Part shown: positions 8,351 through 18,131 of the stretch, one piece after another
Layout: every line of letters begins with the position of its first letter
Position numbering within the stretch: position 1 is the first letter of the stretch
Assembly (NCBI RefSeq): GCF_003583405.1
Contig: NZ_QXEC01000024.1
Coordinates: 20,641-84,640 of the forward strand
From: Micromonospora radicis
GTDB taxonomy: Bacteria; Actinomycetota; Actinomycetes; Mycobacteriales; Micromonosporaceae
Reading direction: 5' to 3'
Length of the DNA: 64,000 nt
Position numbers and translations under genes: made by a program
Notes under the pieces: generated by a model
What the model was told of the DNA's origin: nothing
Databases searched by the model: none
The model's input: the letters and a program-made list of their open reading frames with translations, nothing else

Positions 8351-8617
8351 TCAGGCAGCGAGCGACGCGGCGCGCTTGGCGATCGCCGACTTGCGGTTCG
8401 CAGCCTGGTTGCTGTGGATGACGCCCTTGCTGGCCGCCTTGTCAAGCTTGCGCGAGGCGTCCTGCATGAGGGCGGTGGCCTTGTCGACGTCACCGGCCTC
8501 CGCAGCCTCGTTGAACTTGCGGATGGCGGTCTTCAGCGACGACTTGACCGACTTGTTACGCAGCCGGCGCTTCTCGTTCTGCCGGTTGCGCTTGATCTGG
8601 GACTTGATGTTCGCCAC
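8351..8617 (-). CDS. rpsT: 30S ribosomal protein S20
   Basis: S20 (bS20) binds 16S rRNA at the base of the small subunit. The 88-residue, Lys/Arg-rich, all-helical protein begins with NIKSQIKRNRQNEKRRLRNK and contains the HSNQAANRKSAIAKR segment of the family. Length is normal. The start is a GTG at 8617 with GAGG seven bases upstream on the minus strand. Monocistronic, convergent with the holA operon and separated from it by the perfect terminator at 8298. It sits next to holA in many actinobacteria. Confidence 0.97.
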   Translation of the reverse strand: MANIKSQIKRNRQNEKRRLRNKSVKSSLKTAIRKFNEAAEAGDVDKATALMQDASRKLDKAASKGVIHSNQAANRKSAIAKRAASLAA

Positions 8618-8844
8618 GCGACAGCCTCGTCTTGATAGCTCGGGTTGGTCAGCTTGTGCGCGCGACGAGCATGCGTCATCGCTGCGCGAAGAGCCAGGTT
8701 ACCAGGTCGGTCCGGACGGGCCAAAACGGCACCGGGGGTATGCGTCGGGCCGTCGGTGGATCCGCGCTCCGCCGTGCCACCGGATTCCGCCTGTCGGTAC
8801 GAGGTGCTGCTGGTCCGCGCCCGGCCGTCCCCATGATCGTGCTC

Positions 8845-8897
8845 GATCCCGGATCGAGGGGCTTCCGGCCGACGGGCAAGCCCCTCGATCCGGGATC
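8845..8897. repeat. 20-bp perfect inverted repeat, 13-nt loop
   Basis: Left arm GATCCCGGATCGAGGGGCTT at 8845-8864, right arm its exact complement at 8878-8897. It could fold as a strong hairpin on either strand. It is not adjacent to a stop codon, so it may not be a simple terminator. Confidence 0.8.
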
Positions 8898-8979
8898 CAG
8901 TGGTTTCCGGGCGGCCCGGCCCGGCCGCGGCCTGTGCGGAGGCAGCGCGGGCGCGGCCCGGGCGGGGGTGGGGTCCGGG

Positions 8980-9155
8980 CAGGGGGGGTCCGGGCGGGGG
9001 TGGGGGTCCGGGCGGGGTGGGGTCCGGGCGAAGGCGGCCTGGACGGTGCCCGGGCGGGGGGCGGCGAGGGTGCGGTCCGGGCGGGGGTGGGGTCCGGGCG
9101 AAGGCGGCCTGGACGGTGGCCCGGGCGGGGGCGGCGAGGGTGCGGTCCGGGCGGG
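8980..9155 (+). repeat. G-rich tract with a 70-bp tandem duplication
   Basis: A unit beginning GTCCGGGCGAAGGCGGCCTG starts at 9022 and again at 9092, with one- or two-base differences inside. The tract holds many runs of three to seven G on the plus strand and could form G-quadruplexes. It abuts the 3' end of the minus-strand kinase gene. Confidence 0.7.
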
Positions 9156-10142
9156 TCAGGTCCAGGACTGGCGGTGGGCCAGCCAGGCGAGGGCCTGCTC
9201 GCCGGTCCACCGTCGGTGGGCGGGCAGGTGGGGCGAGGCGGTCGGCGGTGCCGAGGCGGCGGCGGTGAGGTGGTAGCCGGCGAGGGCGGCCAGCGTCACG
9301 TCCAGGGCGTCCGGTGGCGCGTCGGCGGCGGCCGGGTGGGCGGCGAAGCGGGCGTCGACGTCCAGCCCGCTGGCGTACCCGGCGATCAGCAGACCGGCCA
9401 GGTCGAACCAGGCCGGGCCGTGGCACAGCCAGGTCCAGTCGCAGAACCAGGCAGACCCGGCCGAGTCGATCAGGACGTTGTCCCCCCGCAGGTCACCGTG
9501 GGTCAGCCCGGGCGCCGCGGCGGCGTATCCGGGCAGCCGGGACTCCAGGGCGACCAGGTCGGCCAGTCGACCCGCCACCGGTACGGGCAGCGGCGGCACG
9601 GGTTCCCGGCCGGCCGCCACCTCGCCCCACCAGAGGATGTCGTCGCGGGCCAGGTCGGCGAGGTGGGGCAGGCCGACGGCGACCAGGTCGGCCGGCGGGT
9701 CGGTGAGTGCGGCGGCGACGTCGGCGTACCCGGCGAGGGTGGCGTCCAACTCGGCCGGCCGCCACGGCAGCCGGGGCGGGCGCCCGTCGACCGGCTCCAG
9801 GCAGAGCGCGTACCAGCCGTCCTGCCACAGCGTCCAGCGCAGCCTCGGCACCGGCAGTCCGGCGGGCAGCCGGGCGAGGATCGCGGCCTCCCGGGCGTAC
9901 CAGTCGACCAGGTGCGGTTGCTCGGCGTGGGCCGCGGCCTTGACGAACGCCTTGCCGCCGTCGGCGGTGCGCAGCACCGCGGCGAAACCCCGGGTGAAGC
10001 CCGCGCCGGTGCTGCGGGCCTCGACCACGTCCGCGCCGAGCCGTGCGGACAGGGTGTCCCGGACCGCCGCCGGCAGCGCCGCCCAGCCGGGCCGTTGGGC
10101 GGTGGCGTGGTACGGCACGGGCGGCAAAGACGGGTTGCTCAC
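9156..10142 (-). CDS. APH-type phosphotransferase, kinase-like fold
   Basis: A 328-residue member of the aminoglycoside phosphotransferase (APH) superfamily. The nucleotide-binding lobe has GAGFTRGFAAVL and the lysine in KAFVKAAA; the catalytic loop is THGDLRGDNVLID (near residue 215), followed by FCDWTW in place of the metal-binding DFG. The family includes drug kinases but also many housekeeping small-molecule kinases; nothing here marks it as a resistance gene. Start is GTG 10142 with no clear ribosome binding site. It stands alone, divergent from the DUF4240 gene. Confidence 0.8.
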   Translation of the reverse strand: MSNPSLPPVPYHATAQRPGWAALPAAVRDTLSARLGADVVEARSTGAGFTRGFAAVLRTADGGKAFVKAAAHAEQPHLVDWYAREAAILARLPAGLPVPRLRWTLWQDGWYALCLEPVDGRPPRLPWRPAELDATLAGYADVAAALTDPPADLVAVGLPHLADLARDDILWWGEVAAGREPVPPLPVPVAGRLADLVALESRLPGYAAAAPGLTHGDLRGDNVLIDSAGSAWFCDWTWLCHGPAWFDLAGLLIAGYASGLDVDARFAAHPAAADAPPDALDVTLAALAGYHLTAAASAPPTASPHLPAHRRWTGEQALAWLAHRQSWT

Positions 10143-10262
10143 CCGACCATGCTGCCCGGTGGCCGCTCGGCAGCGACACCGCGTGTCGCCGGTCGGCCCG
10201 GTGGCGGGCGACGTCCGCGCGCCATGCGGTGGGCGCGGTGATGTCTGTCAGACTGCCAGGCC

Positions 10263-10796
10263 ATGAGGACCGACGACTTCTGGCAGCTGATCGACCGGGC
10301 TCGGGCCGGTGGGGGAGAGCCCGACGCCATCGCCGCCCGCGCCGTCACGCTGCTCGCCGCCCACGATCCCGAGGAGATCGTCGGGTACGCCCGTCACCAG
10401 CAGCGGGTCCTCGCCGCCTCCTACCGGGTCGACCTCTGGGGCGCCGCGTACCTGATCAACGGGGGCGCCTCCGACGACGGGTTCGAGTACTTTCGCGGCT
10501 GGCTGATGGCGCAGGGCCGGGAGGTCTTCGCCCGGGCGGTCGCCGATCCGGACGCGCTGGCCGACCTGCCCCGGGTGCGGTCCGCCTCGCTCAGCGGTGA
10601 GGAGTTCGAGTGCGGCGACATGCTGGCCGTGCCGTGGGACGCGTACCGCGGGGCGACCGCCAGCGATCTTCCGGTGGACCGGGTGGCGGCGCGGACGCCG
10701 GACCTCAACGACTTCTGGGACTTCGACGACCCCGACGAGGCCCGACGCCGGCTGCCCCGGCTCGCCGCCCTCTTCGTCGAGCCGCCGCAGGAGTGA
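10263..10796 (+). CDS. DUF4240 domain-containing protein
   Basis: A 177-residue cytosolic protein with the DUF4240 core: TDDFWQLIDRARA at the start, then LWGAAYLINGG, SDDGFEYFRGWLMAQGREVF and an acidic C-terminus. The biochemical role of DUF4240 is not known; the family is widespread in actinomycetes. ATG 10263 is the first in-frame start and fits the family N-terminus. There is no obvious operon partner. Confidence 0.8.
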   Translation: MRTDDFWQLIDRARAGGGEPDAIAARAVTLLAAHDPEEIVGYARHQQRVLAASYRVDLWGAAYLINGGASDDGFEYFRGWLMAQGREVFARAVADPDALADLPRVRSASLSGEEFECGDMLAVPWDAYRGATASDLPVDRVAARTPDLNDFWDFDDPDEARRRLPRLAALFVEPPQE

Positions 10797-10834
10797 CGGA
10801 CGCCCGGCCGATGCTCGGCGGGGACGTGGGAGCA

Positions 10835-10862
10835 TAGAGTCAGGCCGGCATGTGCCGGCCTG
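10835..10862 (+). promoter_or_regulatory. lepA promoter -10 and 5' hairpin
   Basis: TAGAGT at 10835-10840 can serve as a -10 element. It is followed directly by a 10-bp perfect hairpin (CAGGCCGGCA, 2-nt loop, complement; 10841-10862) that would sit at the very 5' end of the lepA mRNA. The hairpin could instead be the terminator of the DUF4240 gene. Confidence 0.4.
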
Positions 10863-10891
10863 CTCACGTCAGCCGACCAGAACGGACCGCT

Positions 10892-12769
<1,878 letters not shown>

Positions 12770-12888
12770 GCCCGCCTCGTCGGTTTCCCGCCGCTCAGCA
12801 CCCTGTGACGAGCTGCGGAAACGTCGAGGCATCGACCGACGACATGATCGCCGGATGTTGCGGCGGGCGGTGGCGGCACTTGCGGCCG

Positions 12889-12914
12889 GTTTGGAAAATC
12901 TGCGCCCAGGGAAC
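12889..12914 (+). promoter_or_regulatory. stress-sigma-like promoter of the first GlsB gene
   Basis: GTTT (12889-12892), 16 bases, then GGGAAC (12909-12914), close to the SigB/SigF-type pattern GTTT-N14-17-GGGTAY. The same arrangement with the same spacing precedes the second copy at 13463, and CACGACAGGAA is conserved downstream in both. Confidence 0.55.
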
Positions 12915-12970
12915 TGGCATGCCACGACAGGAACCCGCCGAATGACATCTTCTGGTTAAGGAGAGCGACC

Positions 12971-13261
12971 ATGGAGCTCACCGTCTGGGGCATCATCACC
13001 GCGCTGTTCGTCGGTCTGATCGTCGGCGCGTTGGGCCGTCTGGTGGTACCGGGCCGCCAGGACATGCCGATCTGGCTGCACATGCTCATCGGTGTCGGTG
13101 CGGCGCTGCTCGGTACCGTGCTCGCCCGGGCCGTGGGCATCGCCACGGCGACGGCCGGTGTCGACTGGGCCGAACTGGCCGTCCAGGTCGCGCTCGCCGC
13201 GATCGCGGTGGCCCTGGTCGCCGGCGTCGGCGGTCGTCGACGCGGCATCACCCACCGGTAA
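12971..13261 (+). CDS. GlsB/YeaQ/YmgE family stress membrane protein, copy 1
   Basis: A 96-residue Transgly_assoc (PF04226) protein with three hydrophobic segments: MELTVWGIITALFVGLIVGALGR, then PIWLHMLIGVGAALLGTVLARA, then VALAAIAVALVAGVGG, ending in a basic RRRGITHR tail. YeaQ/YmgE-type proteins are small inner-membrane proteins induced by envelope and general stress; their mechanism is unknown. ATG 12971 has AAGGAG nine bases upstream. The gene at 13548 is a close tandem copy with the same leader. Confidence 0.88.
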   Translation: MELTVWGIITALFVGLIVGALGRLVVPGRQDMPIWLHMLIGVGAALLGTVLARAVGIATATAGVDWAELAVQVALAAIAVALVAGVGGRRRGITHR

Positions 13262-13275
13262 CACCACGCCTTCTC

Positions 13276-13306
13276 GCGGGCGCCCGGCCACCGGCCGGGC
13301 GCCCGC
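13276..13306 (+). terminator. terminator after GlsB copy 1
   Basis: A perfect 14-bp GC stem (GCGGGCGCCCGGCC and complement, 3-nt loop) 14 bases after the stop. Confidence 0.75.
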
Positions 13307-13462
13307 CTGCGTCTCCGCCTCCCGTCGGCGTCCCGGCGGGTGCCGGCGGGGGTTCGCGCGGTACCGCGGGCGACTGGTCGGCTCGGTTTCCGCGACGCTG
13401 TGCGGTGCTCCGCGAACACGTGGGATTCGACCTCGGAAGCGGCGTGACGGAGAGAAAAAGCG

Positions 13463-13488
13463 GTTTGGGATCTTCGCGGGTCGGGCAC
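13463..13488 (+). promoter_or_regulatory. stress-sigma-like promoter of the second GlsB gene
   Basis: GTTT (13463-13466), 16 bases, then GGGCAC (13483-13488). Spacing and flanks match those of the first copy. Confidence 0.55.
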
Positions 13489-13547
13489 TAGGCGGTCACG
13501 ACAGGAAAACCACAAACGTGGATCGTCTTTGGTGAAGGAGAACGACC

Positions 13548-13835
13548 ATGGAGCTCACCGTCTGGGGCATCATCACCGCGCTGATCGTGGGTCTGATCGT
13601 GGGCGCGTTGGGCCGTCTGGTGGTGCCGGGCCGCCAGCCCATGCCGATCTGGCTGCACATGCTCATCGGTGTCGGTGCGGCACTGCTGGGTACCGTGATC
13701 GCCCGGGCCTCCGGCTTCGCCGAGACCGCCGGCATCGACTGGCGGGAGCTGATGCTCCAGGTCCTGCTGGCCGCCGTGGCCGTCGCGCTGGTCTCCGGCG
13801 TGGGGCGCAGCCGGCGCGGGGTGACGCATCGGTAA
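13548..13835 (+). CDS. GlsB/YeaQ/YmgE family stress membrane protein, copy 2
   Basis: A 95-residue paralogue of the protein at 12971. The first 65 residues are almost identical (MELTVWGIITALIVGLIVGALGR; PIWLHMLIGVGAALLGTV); the third span has diverged (LMLQVLLAAVAVALVSGVG) and the tail keeps RRGVTHR. AAGGAG precedes the ATG. The duplicated unit includes the 5' leader and promoter but not the terminator. Both copies are intact, so dosage or slight specialisation is possible. Confidence 0.88.
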   Translation: MELTVWGIITALIVGLIVGALGRLVVPGRQPMPIWLHMLIGVGAALLGTVIARASGFAETAGIDWRELMLQVLLAAVAVALVSGVGRSRRGVTHR

Positions 13836-13845
13836 CCCCCCTGAT

Positions 13846-13886
13846 CGCGAAAGGCGCCCGACCGTCGAGGTCGGGCGCCTTTCGCG
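13846..13886. terminator. strong terminator after GlsB copy 2
   Basis: A perfect 17-bp stem (CGCGAAAGGCGCCCGAC and complement, 7-nt loop). Located between convergent genes, so it can act in both directions. Confidence 0.85.
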
Positions 13887-13956
13887 TGGTGGAGCAGGCG
13901 TCAGGAGGGGGCGCCGGTACTGCGCGAGGCGTCGAGCGGGTGCCCTTCCGTACGCC

Positions 13957-14862
13957 TCAGCGGAGCCAGGGGATGTTGCGGTTGAGCTGGCCGCGTTCCT
14001 TGAGCTCCTTGCGCAGCGGGATCTCGTCGTCGATGTAGCCGTCCCAGTTGATGCCCCAGTAGTTCGCGGTGTGGGTGCCCTCACCGCAGAGCTGGCGCTG
14101 GACCGGGGTGCGGTTGGCCCACCACTCGCCGTCGGTGTCGATGTGCAGCTCGTCCAGCGGACGGATCCACCGGTAGGTGTAGCCGACGAAGAGCATCTTG
14201 CGGGTGATGGTCGACAGGTTCGTCGACCGCGAGTGCCACTGGCGGCGGTCGAAGATGAACGCGTCGCCCGGCTTGGCGGTGATCTCGACGGTGCCCTCCG
14301 GGTCCGGGTTGTGCACCGTGGTGTCCGCCGGGCGGGGCAGCGAGTTCCACAGGTGGCTGCCCGGGATCACCTTGGTCGCGCCACGGCCGGTCTCCGACAG
14401 GTCGGAGAGCACGTAGGCGACCTTCAGCGAGAACATCGGCCGGGGCAGGTTCGGGTCCATCGTCTCCGGGTCGGAGTTCTGCCGGTACCCGTCCTGGTGC
14501 CAACCCCAGTACGGCTTCTCCGGCTCCAGCGCCGGCGGGGTGACGTCGAGGTGGTTGTGGTGGCTGTAGATGTTCCACCCGGCCAGGCCCCACATGTACG
14601 GGAAGGCGATCGGGTGGGTGAGCAGGTCACCGAAGAGCTCGTCGCGCTCGAGGAAGCCCAGCAGGTGCAGGGTGCCGTCCTTGGTGGTGTTGCCCTTGGC
14701 CTGCTCCTCGGCGTACACCCGGTCGACGGCGGCCTCCAGGGCGGCCCGGTGGTCCTCGGTCAGGACGTTGCGCAGCAGGAGAAAACCCTGCTCATGGAAC
14801 TCCTTGCGGTCGACGTCGCTGATCGGTTCGTAGCCGGTCCGGTCGCCGTAGTCGAATGCCAC
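13957..14862 (-). CDS. phytanoyl-CoA dioxygenase family protein
   Basis: A 301-residue non-haem Fe(II)/2-oxoglutarate oxygenase of the PhyH family. The iron facial triad is visible: WHQDGY (His and Asp, near residue 120) and the distal histidine in RQWHSRSTN (near 208), with a downstream Arg in the 2-oxoglutarate site. LSETGRGATKVIPGSHLW is the typical PhyH segment. Homologues hydroxylate acyl-CoAs, ectoine or natural-product scaffolds; the substrate here is unknown and no biosynthetic cluster is adjacent. The start is GTG 14862, because GGGGAGGGG lies just upstream; the open frame continues further 5' without conservation. Confidence 0.85.
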   Translation of the reverse strand: MAFDYGDRTGYEPISDVDRKEFHEQGFLLLRNVLTEDHRAALEAAVDRVYAEEQAKGNTTKDGTLHLLGFLERDELFGDLLTHPIAFPYMWGLAGWNIYSHHNHLDVTPPALEPEKPYWGWHQDGYRQNSDPETMDPNLPRPMFSLKVAYVLSDLSETGRGATKVIPGSHLWNSLPRPADTTVHNPDPEGTVEITAKPGDAFIFDRRQWHSRSTNLSTITRKMLFVGYTYRWIRPLDELHIDTDGEWWANRTPVQRQLCGEGTHTANYWGINWDGYIDDEIPLRKELKERGQLNRNIPWLR

Positions 14863-15078
14863 GCGTACCCCTCCCCAAGGGTGAAACCATTTCTGGCACA
14901 GGCCGCCGATCGTAACGCGCGTCCGAGGCCGTCGGGGGAGGCCCTCCGTCGATCTCGTCCAGACCGCGACGGAGGGCATCGAGGCAACTACCCGGCGTTA
15001 CGCAGGGTGGTCGGGCGGGGGGATTGAGGGTTAATTGCCGGATTTTGCGGTTACTGCGGGTAAAGAGATCGGGGTCGC

Positions 15079-15942
15079 TTACGCGTCCGCGAAGACCTCC
15101 GCGACCACCTCGGCCGACCGCTGCGAACCGTCGCCGATCCGGCTCCACGAGCCGCCCCGGTTGGTCCACTCCAGGTCACCGAAACGGACCCGCTTGACCC
15201 CGTGGTCGTTGGCGTGCGCGACCAGCCAGTGCGCGTACCGCCAACCCTCCCGCTGGTTGCCCGCCGCCACGGTCAACCCGGTCAGGCTCGCCGTGGTGGC
15301 CGAGGCGGTCAGCCCCCAGTCGAGGTTCAACCCACGGGTCAACGCGACCGCCGCGGCCTCACCACGCATCGCCGGATCACCGCCGAAGGTGCAGACCACC
15401 GCGCCGGTGGCGTGGCCGAGCAGGGCCCGGGTGAGCACCTCGGACTCGTCGGCCCACTTCTCGTACGCCTCGGGGAAGGCCGACCGCTGCACCTTCTGCG
15501 CGGCGTCGGTGACCCGCATGTCCTCCCAGCCGCGCACCTTCTTCAGCGCCGCGTAGAACCGGTCCGCCGCGTACCGCGGATCGCGGATCTCCTCGGGGCT
15601 ACCCCAGCCCTGGCTCGGCCGCTGCTGGAACAGCCCGACCGAGTCCCGGTCGCCGCCGGCCAGGTTGCGCAACCCGGACTCCTGGTACGCGGTGGCCAGG
15701 GCGACCACCACGGCCCGGTCCGGCAGGTCGTGCTGGATGCCGATGGCGGCGATGGTGGCCGCGTTGGCCATCTGGTGCGCGTCCAGGGTGACCTTCCCGT
15801 CGGCCTGCACCGTGCAGCTGCGACTGGCCAGCGGTAGCCGCAGCCGCTCCCCGACCTGCCGCATCCCCAGCACGATGCCGATCACGGCGACCAGCACCAG
15901 GACCACGAAACCGGCCACGACAACCCGAGTCCGCACCCACAC
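15079..15942 (-). CDS. membrane-anchored protein with lysozyme-like segment
   Basis: A 287-residue protein with one N-terminal membrane span (TRVVVAGFVVLVLVAVIGIVL) and an extracytoplasmic domain. The stretch YQESGLRNLAGGDRDSVGLF followed by QQRPSQGWG is the motif found in many actinobacterial extracellular proteins with a lysozyme-like fold; the Glu of QESGL is the likely catalytic residue if it is active. The C-terminal half (GWRYAHWLVAHANDHGVKRV) is shared with other actinomycete proteins of unknown role and could mediate wall or substrate contact. A peptidoglycan-related role is inference. Monocistronic. Confidence 0.65.
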   Translation of the reverse strand: MWVRTRVVVAGFVVLVLVAVIGIVLGMRQVGERLRLPLASRSCTVQADGKVTLDAHQMANAATIAAIGIQHDLPDRAVVVALATAYQESGLRNLAGGDRDSVGLFQQRPSQGWGSPEEIRDPRYAADRFYAALKKVRGWEDMRVTDAAQKVQRSAFPEAYEKWADESEVLTRALLGHATGAVVCTFGGDPAMRGEAAAVALTRGLNLDWGLTASATTASLTGLTVAAGNQREGWRYAHWLVAHANDHGVKRVRFGDLEWTNRGGSWSRIGDGSQRSAEVVAEVFADA

Positions 15943-16062
15943 CTCCCGTACGACGTCAGCGCAAAGCGTACGTCCCGCATCGACCGGTCCGGGTCGTCCG
16001 ACCGGTTCCGGCCCGCGCGCGACGCCCCGCCGCTGTCGGAGGTTCCCCGTCCGGTCCGGTGT

Positions 16063-16851
16063 TCACCTGTCGAGTTCGGCGACCCAACGCGGCGGCCGCT
16101 TCTCGCGGAAGGCGCGGACCCCCTCGACGCCGTCGACGGAGCGGAAGTACCCGGTGGAGAGGGCACCCAACTCGGCCAGTTCGGCCCGCAGGTCCGCGGC
16201 CGGTGGCCGGCGCAGCAACCCCTTCGCCCCGGCCACCGCCGTGGGGGCGCCGCGCAGCAGCGAGTCGCGGTACCGGTCCACCGCCGCGTCCAACTCCTCG
16301 GCCGGGACCGCGGCGGTGACCAACCCGACCTGCGCCGCCCGCCGGCCGTCGAAGGTGTCGCCGGTCAGGTACAGCTCGGCCGCCGCCCGGGGATGCAGCC
16401 GGGGCAGCACGGTCGCCGAGATCACCGCCGGGATCACCCCGATCCGCACCTCGGTGAAGGCGAAGGTCGCCTCGGCGGCGCAGACCGCCAGGTCGGCCGC
16501 CGCGATCAGGCCCAGGCCACCGGCCCGGGCCGGGCCCGCGACCTTCGCCAGCACCGGCTTCGGGCACTCCCAGACCGCCGCGAGCACGTCACCCAGCATC
16601 CCGGCGGGCACCGTCCCGCTCGCGTACGCCGCCGCCGTCTCCTTCAGGTCCGCCCCGGAACAGAAGACCGGACCGGTGTGGTCCAGCACGATCACCCGGA
16701 CCGTGTCGTCGGCGACCGCCGCGGCCAGCCCGGCCAGCAACTCGGTCATCAACGGGGTGGAGAGCGCGTTGCGGTTGTGCGGGCTGTCCAGGGTGAGCGT
16801 GGTCACCCCGCGGGCCGTGGTGACCCGTACGAGCGCGTCGGGAGAGGTCAT
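16063..16851 (-). CDS. enoyl-CoA hydratase/isomerase family protein
   Basis: A 262-residue crotonase-fold enzyme. VFCSGADLKE forms the oxyanion hole, GLGLIAAADLAVC follows, and the catalytic glutamate is present in FTEVRIGVIPAV. Crotonases hydrate or isomerise enoyl-CoA thioesters; the C-terminal helix (VEGVRAFREKRPPRW) is standard. The exact reaction cannot be assigned. ATG 16851 is chosen; an in-frame GTG at 16863 is possible. The 20 bases to the divergent hemW start leave almost no room for separate promoters. Confidence 0.85.
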   Translation of the reverse strand: MTSPDALVRVTTARGVTTLTLDSPHNRNALSTPLMTELLAGLAAAVADDTVRVIVLDHTGPVFCSGADLKETAAAYASGTVPAGMLGDVLAAVWECPKPVLAKVAGPARAGGLGLIAAADLAVCAAEATFAFTEVRIGVIPAVISATVLPRLHPRAAAELYLTGDTFDGRRAAQVGLVTAAVPAEELDAAVDRYRDSLLRGAPTAVAGAKGLLRRPPAADLRAELAELGALSTGYFRSVDGVEGVRAFREKRPPRWVAELDR

Positions 16852-16871
16852 GTGAGGGCACACTAGTGGCC
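16852..16871. promoter_or_regulatory. very short divergent promoter region, crotonase / hemW
   Basis: Only 20 bases separate the two starts. CACACT (16859-16864) lies 7 bases before the hemW ATG; on the other strand TAGTGT lies 8 bases before the crotonase ATG. The hexamers overlap, so the two genes may be transcribed leaderless from back-to-back promoters that exclude each other. Confidence 0.35.
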
Positions 16872-18095
16872 ATGCCCGGCGTCCTTCCAGCAGGCGAACC
16901 CGTCCCCGGCGACGGCACGCTGCCCACGTCCGCCCGCGCCGCCGTCGGCGCGCGGGGCTTCGGGGTGTACGTCCACGTGCCGTTCTGCGCCAGCCGCTGC
17001 GGCTACTGCGACTTCAACACCTACACCGCCGCCGAGCTGGGTGGCGGCGCGAGCCGGGACAGCTACGCCGACACCGTGCTGGCCGAGCTGGCGCTCGCCG
17101 CGCGGGTGCTGGGTGACGCCCCGCCACGCCGGGTGGAGACGGTCTTCGTCGGCGGTGGCACCCCCACCCTGCTGCCCGCCGACGACCTGGCCCGGATCCT
17201 CGACGCGATCGACCGGACCTGGGGGTTGGCGGCCGACGCCGAGGTGACCACCGAGGCCAACCCGGAGTCGGTCACCCCCGAGTCGCTGAAGGAGCTGCGG
17301 GCGGCCGGCTACACCCGGATCTCGCTCGGCATGCAGTCCGCCGCACCGGGAGTGCTCGCCGTGCTCGACCGCCGGCACAGCGCCGGCCGGGCCACCGCCG
17401 CCGCGCTGGAGGCCCGCGACGCCGGGTTCGACCACGTGAACCTCGACCTGATCTACGGCACGCCGGGGGAGCGGGCCGAGGACTTCGCCGCCTCGTTGGC
17501 GCAGGTCGTGGCCGCCGGGGTGGACCACGTCAGCGCGTACGCCCTGATCGTCGAGGACGGCACCCGGCTGGCCGCCCGGATGCGCCGCGGCGAACTGCCG
17601 TACCCCGACGACGACGTGGCCGCGGACCGCTACCTGGCGGCCGAGGCCGCCCTCACCGACGCCGGCTTCTCCTGGTACGAGGTCTCCAACTGGGCCCGTA
17701 CGCCGGCCGCCCGGTGCCGGCACAACCTGCTCTACTGGACCGGCGGCGACTGGTGGGGCCTCGGCCCGGGGGCGCACAGCCACGTCGGCGGCGTGCGCTG
17801 GTGGAACGTCAAGCACCCCACCGCGTACGCCCAGCGCCTCGCCGCCGGTGAGTCGCCGGGCCTGGCGCGGGAGGTGCTCACCCCGGCCGAGGCCCGGATG
17901 GAGGACGTGATGCTGCGGGTGCGGCTGGCCGACGGTCTGCCGTTGGCGGTTCTCGACGACGTCGGCCGCGTGGCGGCGGCGCGGGCGGTGACCGACGGCC
18001 TGCTGGCCGGGCCCGCCCACGCGGCCGGCCGCGCGGTGTTGACCCTGCGCGGCCGGCTGCTCGCCGACGCCGTGGTACGTGATCTGCTGCCCTGA
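16872..18095 (+). CDS. hemW: radical SAM haem chaperone HemW
   Basis: A 407-residue HemN-like radical SAM protein. The iron-sulphur motif CASRCGYC (residues about 39-46) follows VYVHVPF; next come the GGGTP motif that contacts SAM (VFVGGGTPTLLP) and the C-terminal HemN domain (LYWTGGDWWGLGPGAHSH). HemW proteins act as haem chaperones rather than as coproporphyrinogen oxidases, and this product lacks the extended N-terminus of true HemN. ATG 16872 is used; GTG 16866 adds two residues. Its place upstream of hrcA is conserved in actinobacteria. Confidence 0.92.
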   Translation: MPGVLPAGEPVPGDGTLPTSARAAVGARGFGVYVHVPFCASRCGYCDFNTYTAAELGGGASRDSYADTVLAELALAARVLGDAPPRRVETVFVGGGTPTLLPADDLARILDAIDRTWGLAADAEVTTEANPESVTPESLKELRAAGYTRISLGMQSAAPGVLAVLDRRHSAGRATAAALEARDAGFDHVNLDLIYGTPGERAEDFAASLAQVVAAGVDHVSAYALIVEDGTRLAARMRRGELPYPDDDVAADRYLAAEAALTDAGFSWYEVSNWARTPAARCRHNLLYWTGGDWWGLGPGAHSHVGGVRWWNVKHPTAYAQRLAAGESPGLAREVLTPAEARMEDVMLRVRLADGLPLAVLDDVGRVAAARAVTDGLLAGPAHAAGRAVLTLRGRLLADAVVRDLLP

Positions 18096-18125
18096 CCGTC
18101 GAACGGGTCGGCCGAGGTCAGGGCA
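18088..18125. terminator. possible terminator between hemW and the DUF4870 gene
   Basis: A perfect 10-bp stem (TGCCCTGACC and complement) includes the hemW stop codon. The 18-nt loop could form a smaller internal hairpin. The genes are convergent. Confidence 0.5.
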
Positions 18126-18131
18126 GCGGGA

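Larger units (their letters stand above)
8618..9155. other. 538-bp gene-free region: rpsT promoter side plus repeats
   Basis: About 100 bases next to rpsT hold its leader and promoter on the minus strand. The centre holds a 20-bp inverted repeat (8845-8897). The right third is a G-rich tract with a 70-bp duplication (9022 onward) running up to the stop of the kinase gene. I see no credible coding sequence. Confidence 0.6.

Noticed and set aside
8700..9155. Open frames in the G-rich region on both strands
   Set aside because: Gly/Arg/Pro-rich translations from repeated DNA, without ribosome binding sites or homology.
9156..10142. Aminoglycoside resistance gene
   Set aside because: APH fold only; the superfamily is dominated by other small-molecule kinases and there is no resistance context.
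10850..10891. Upstream ATG for lepA
   Set aside because: It lies in a 5' hairpin and would add 14 unconserved residues.
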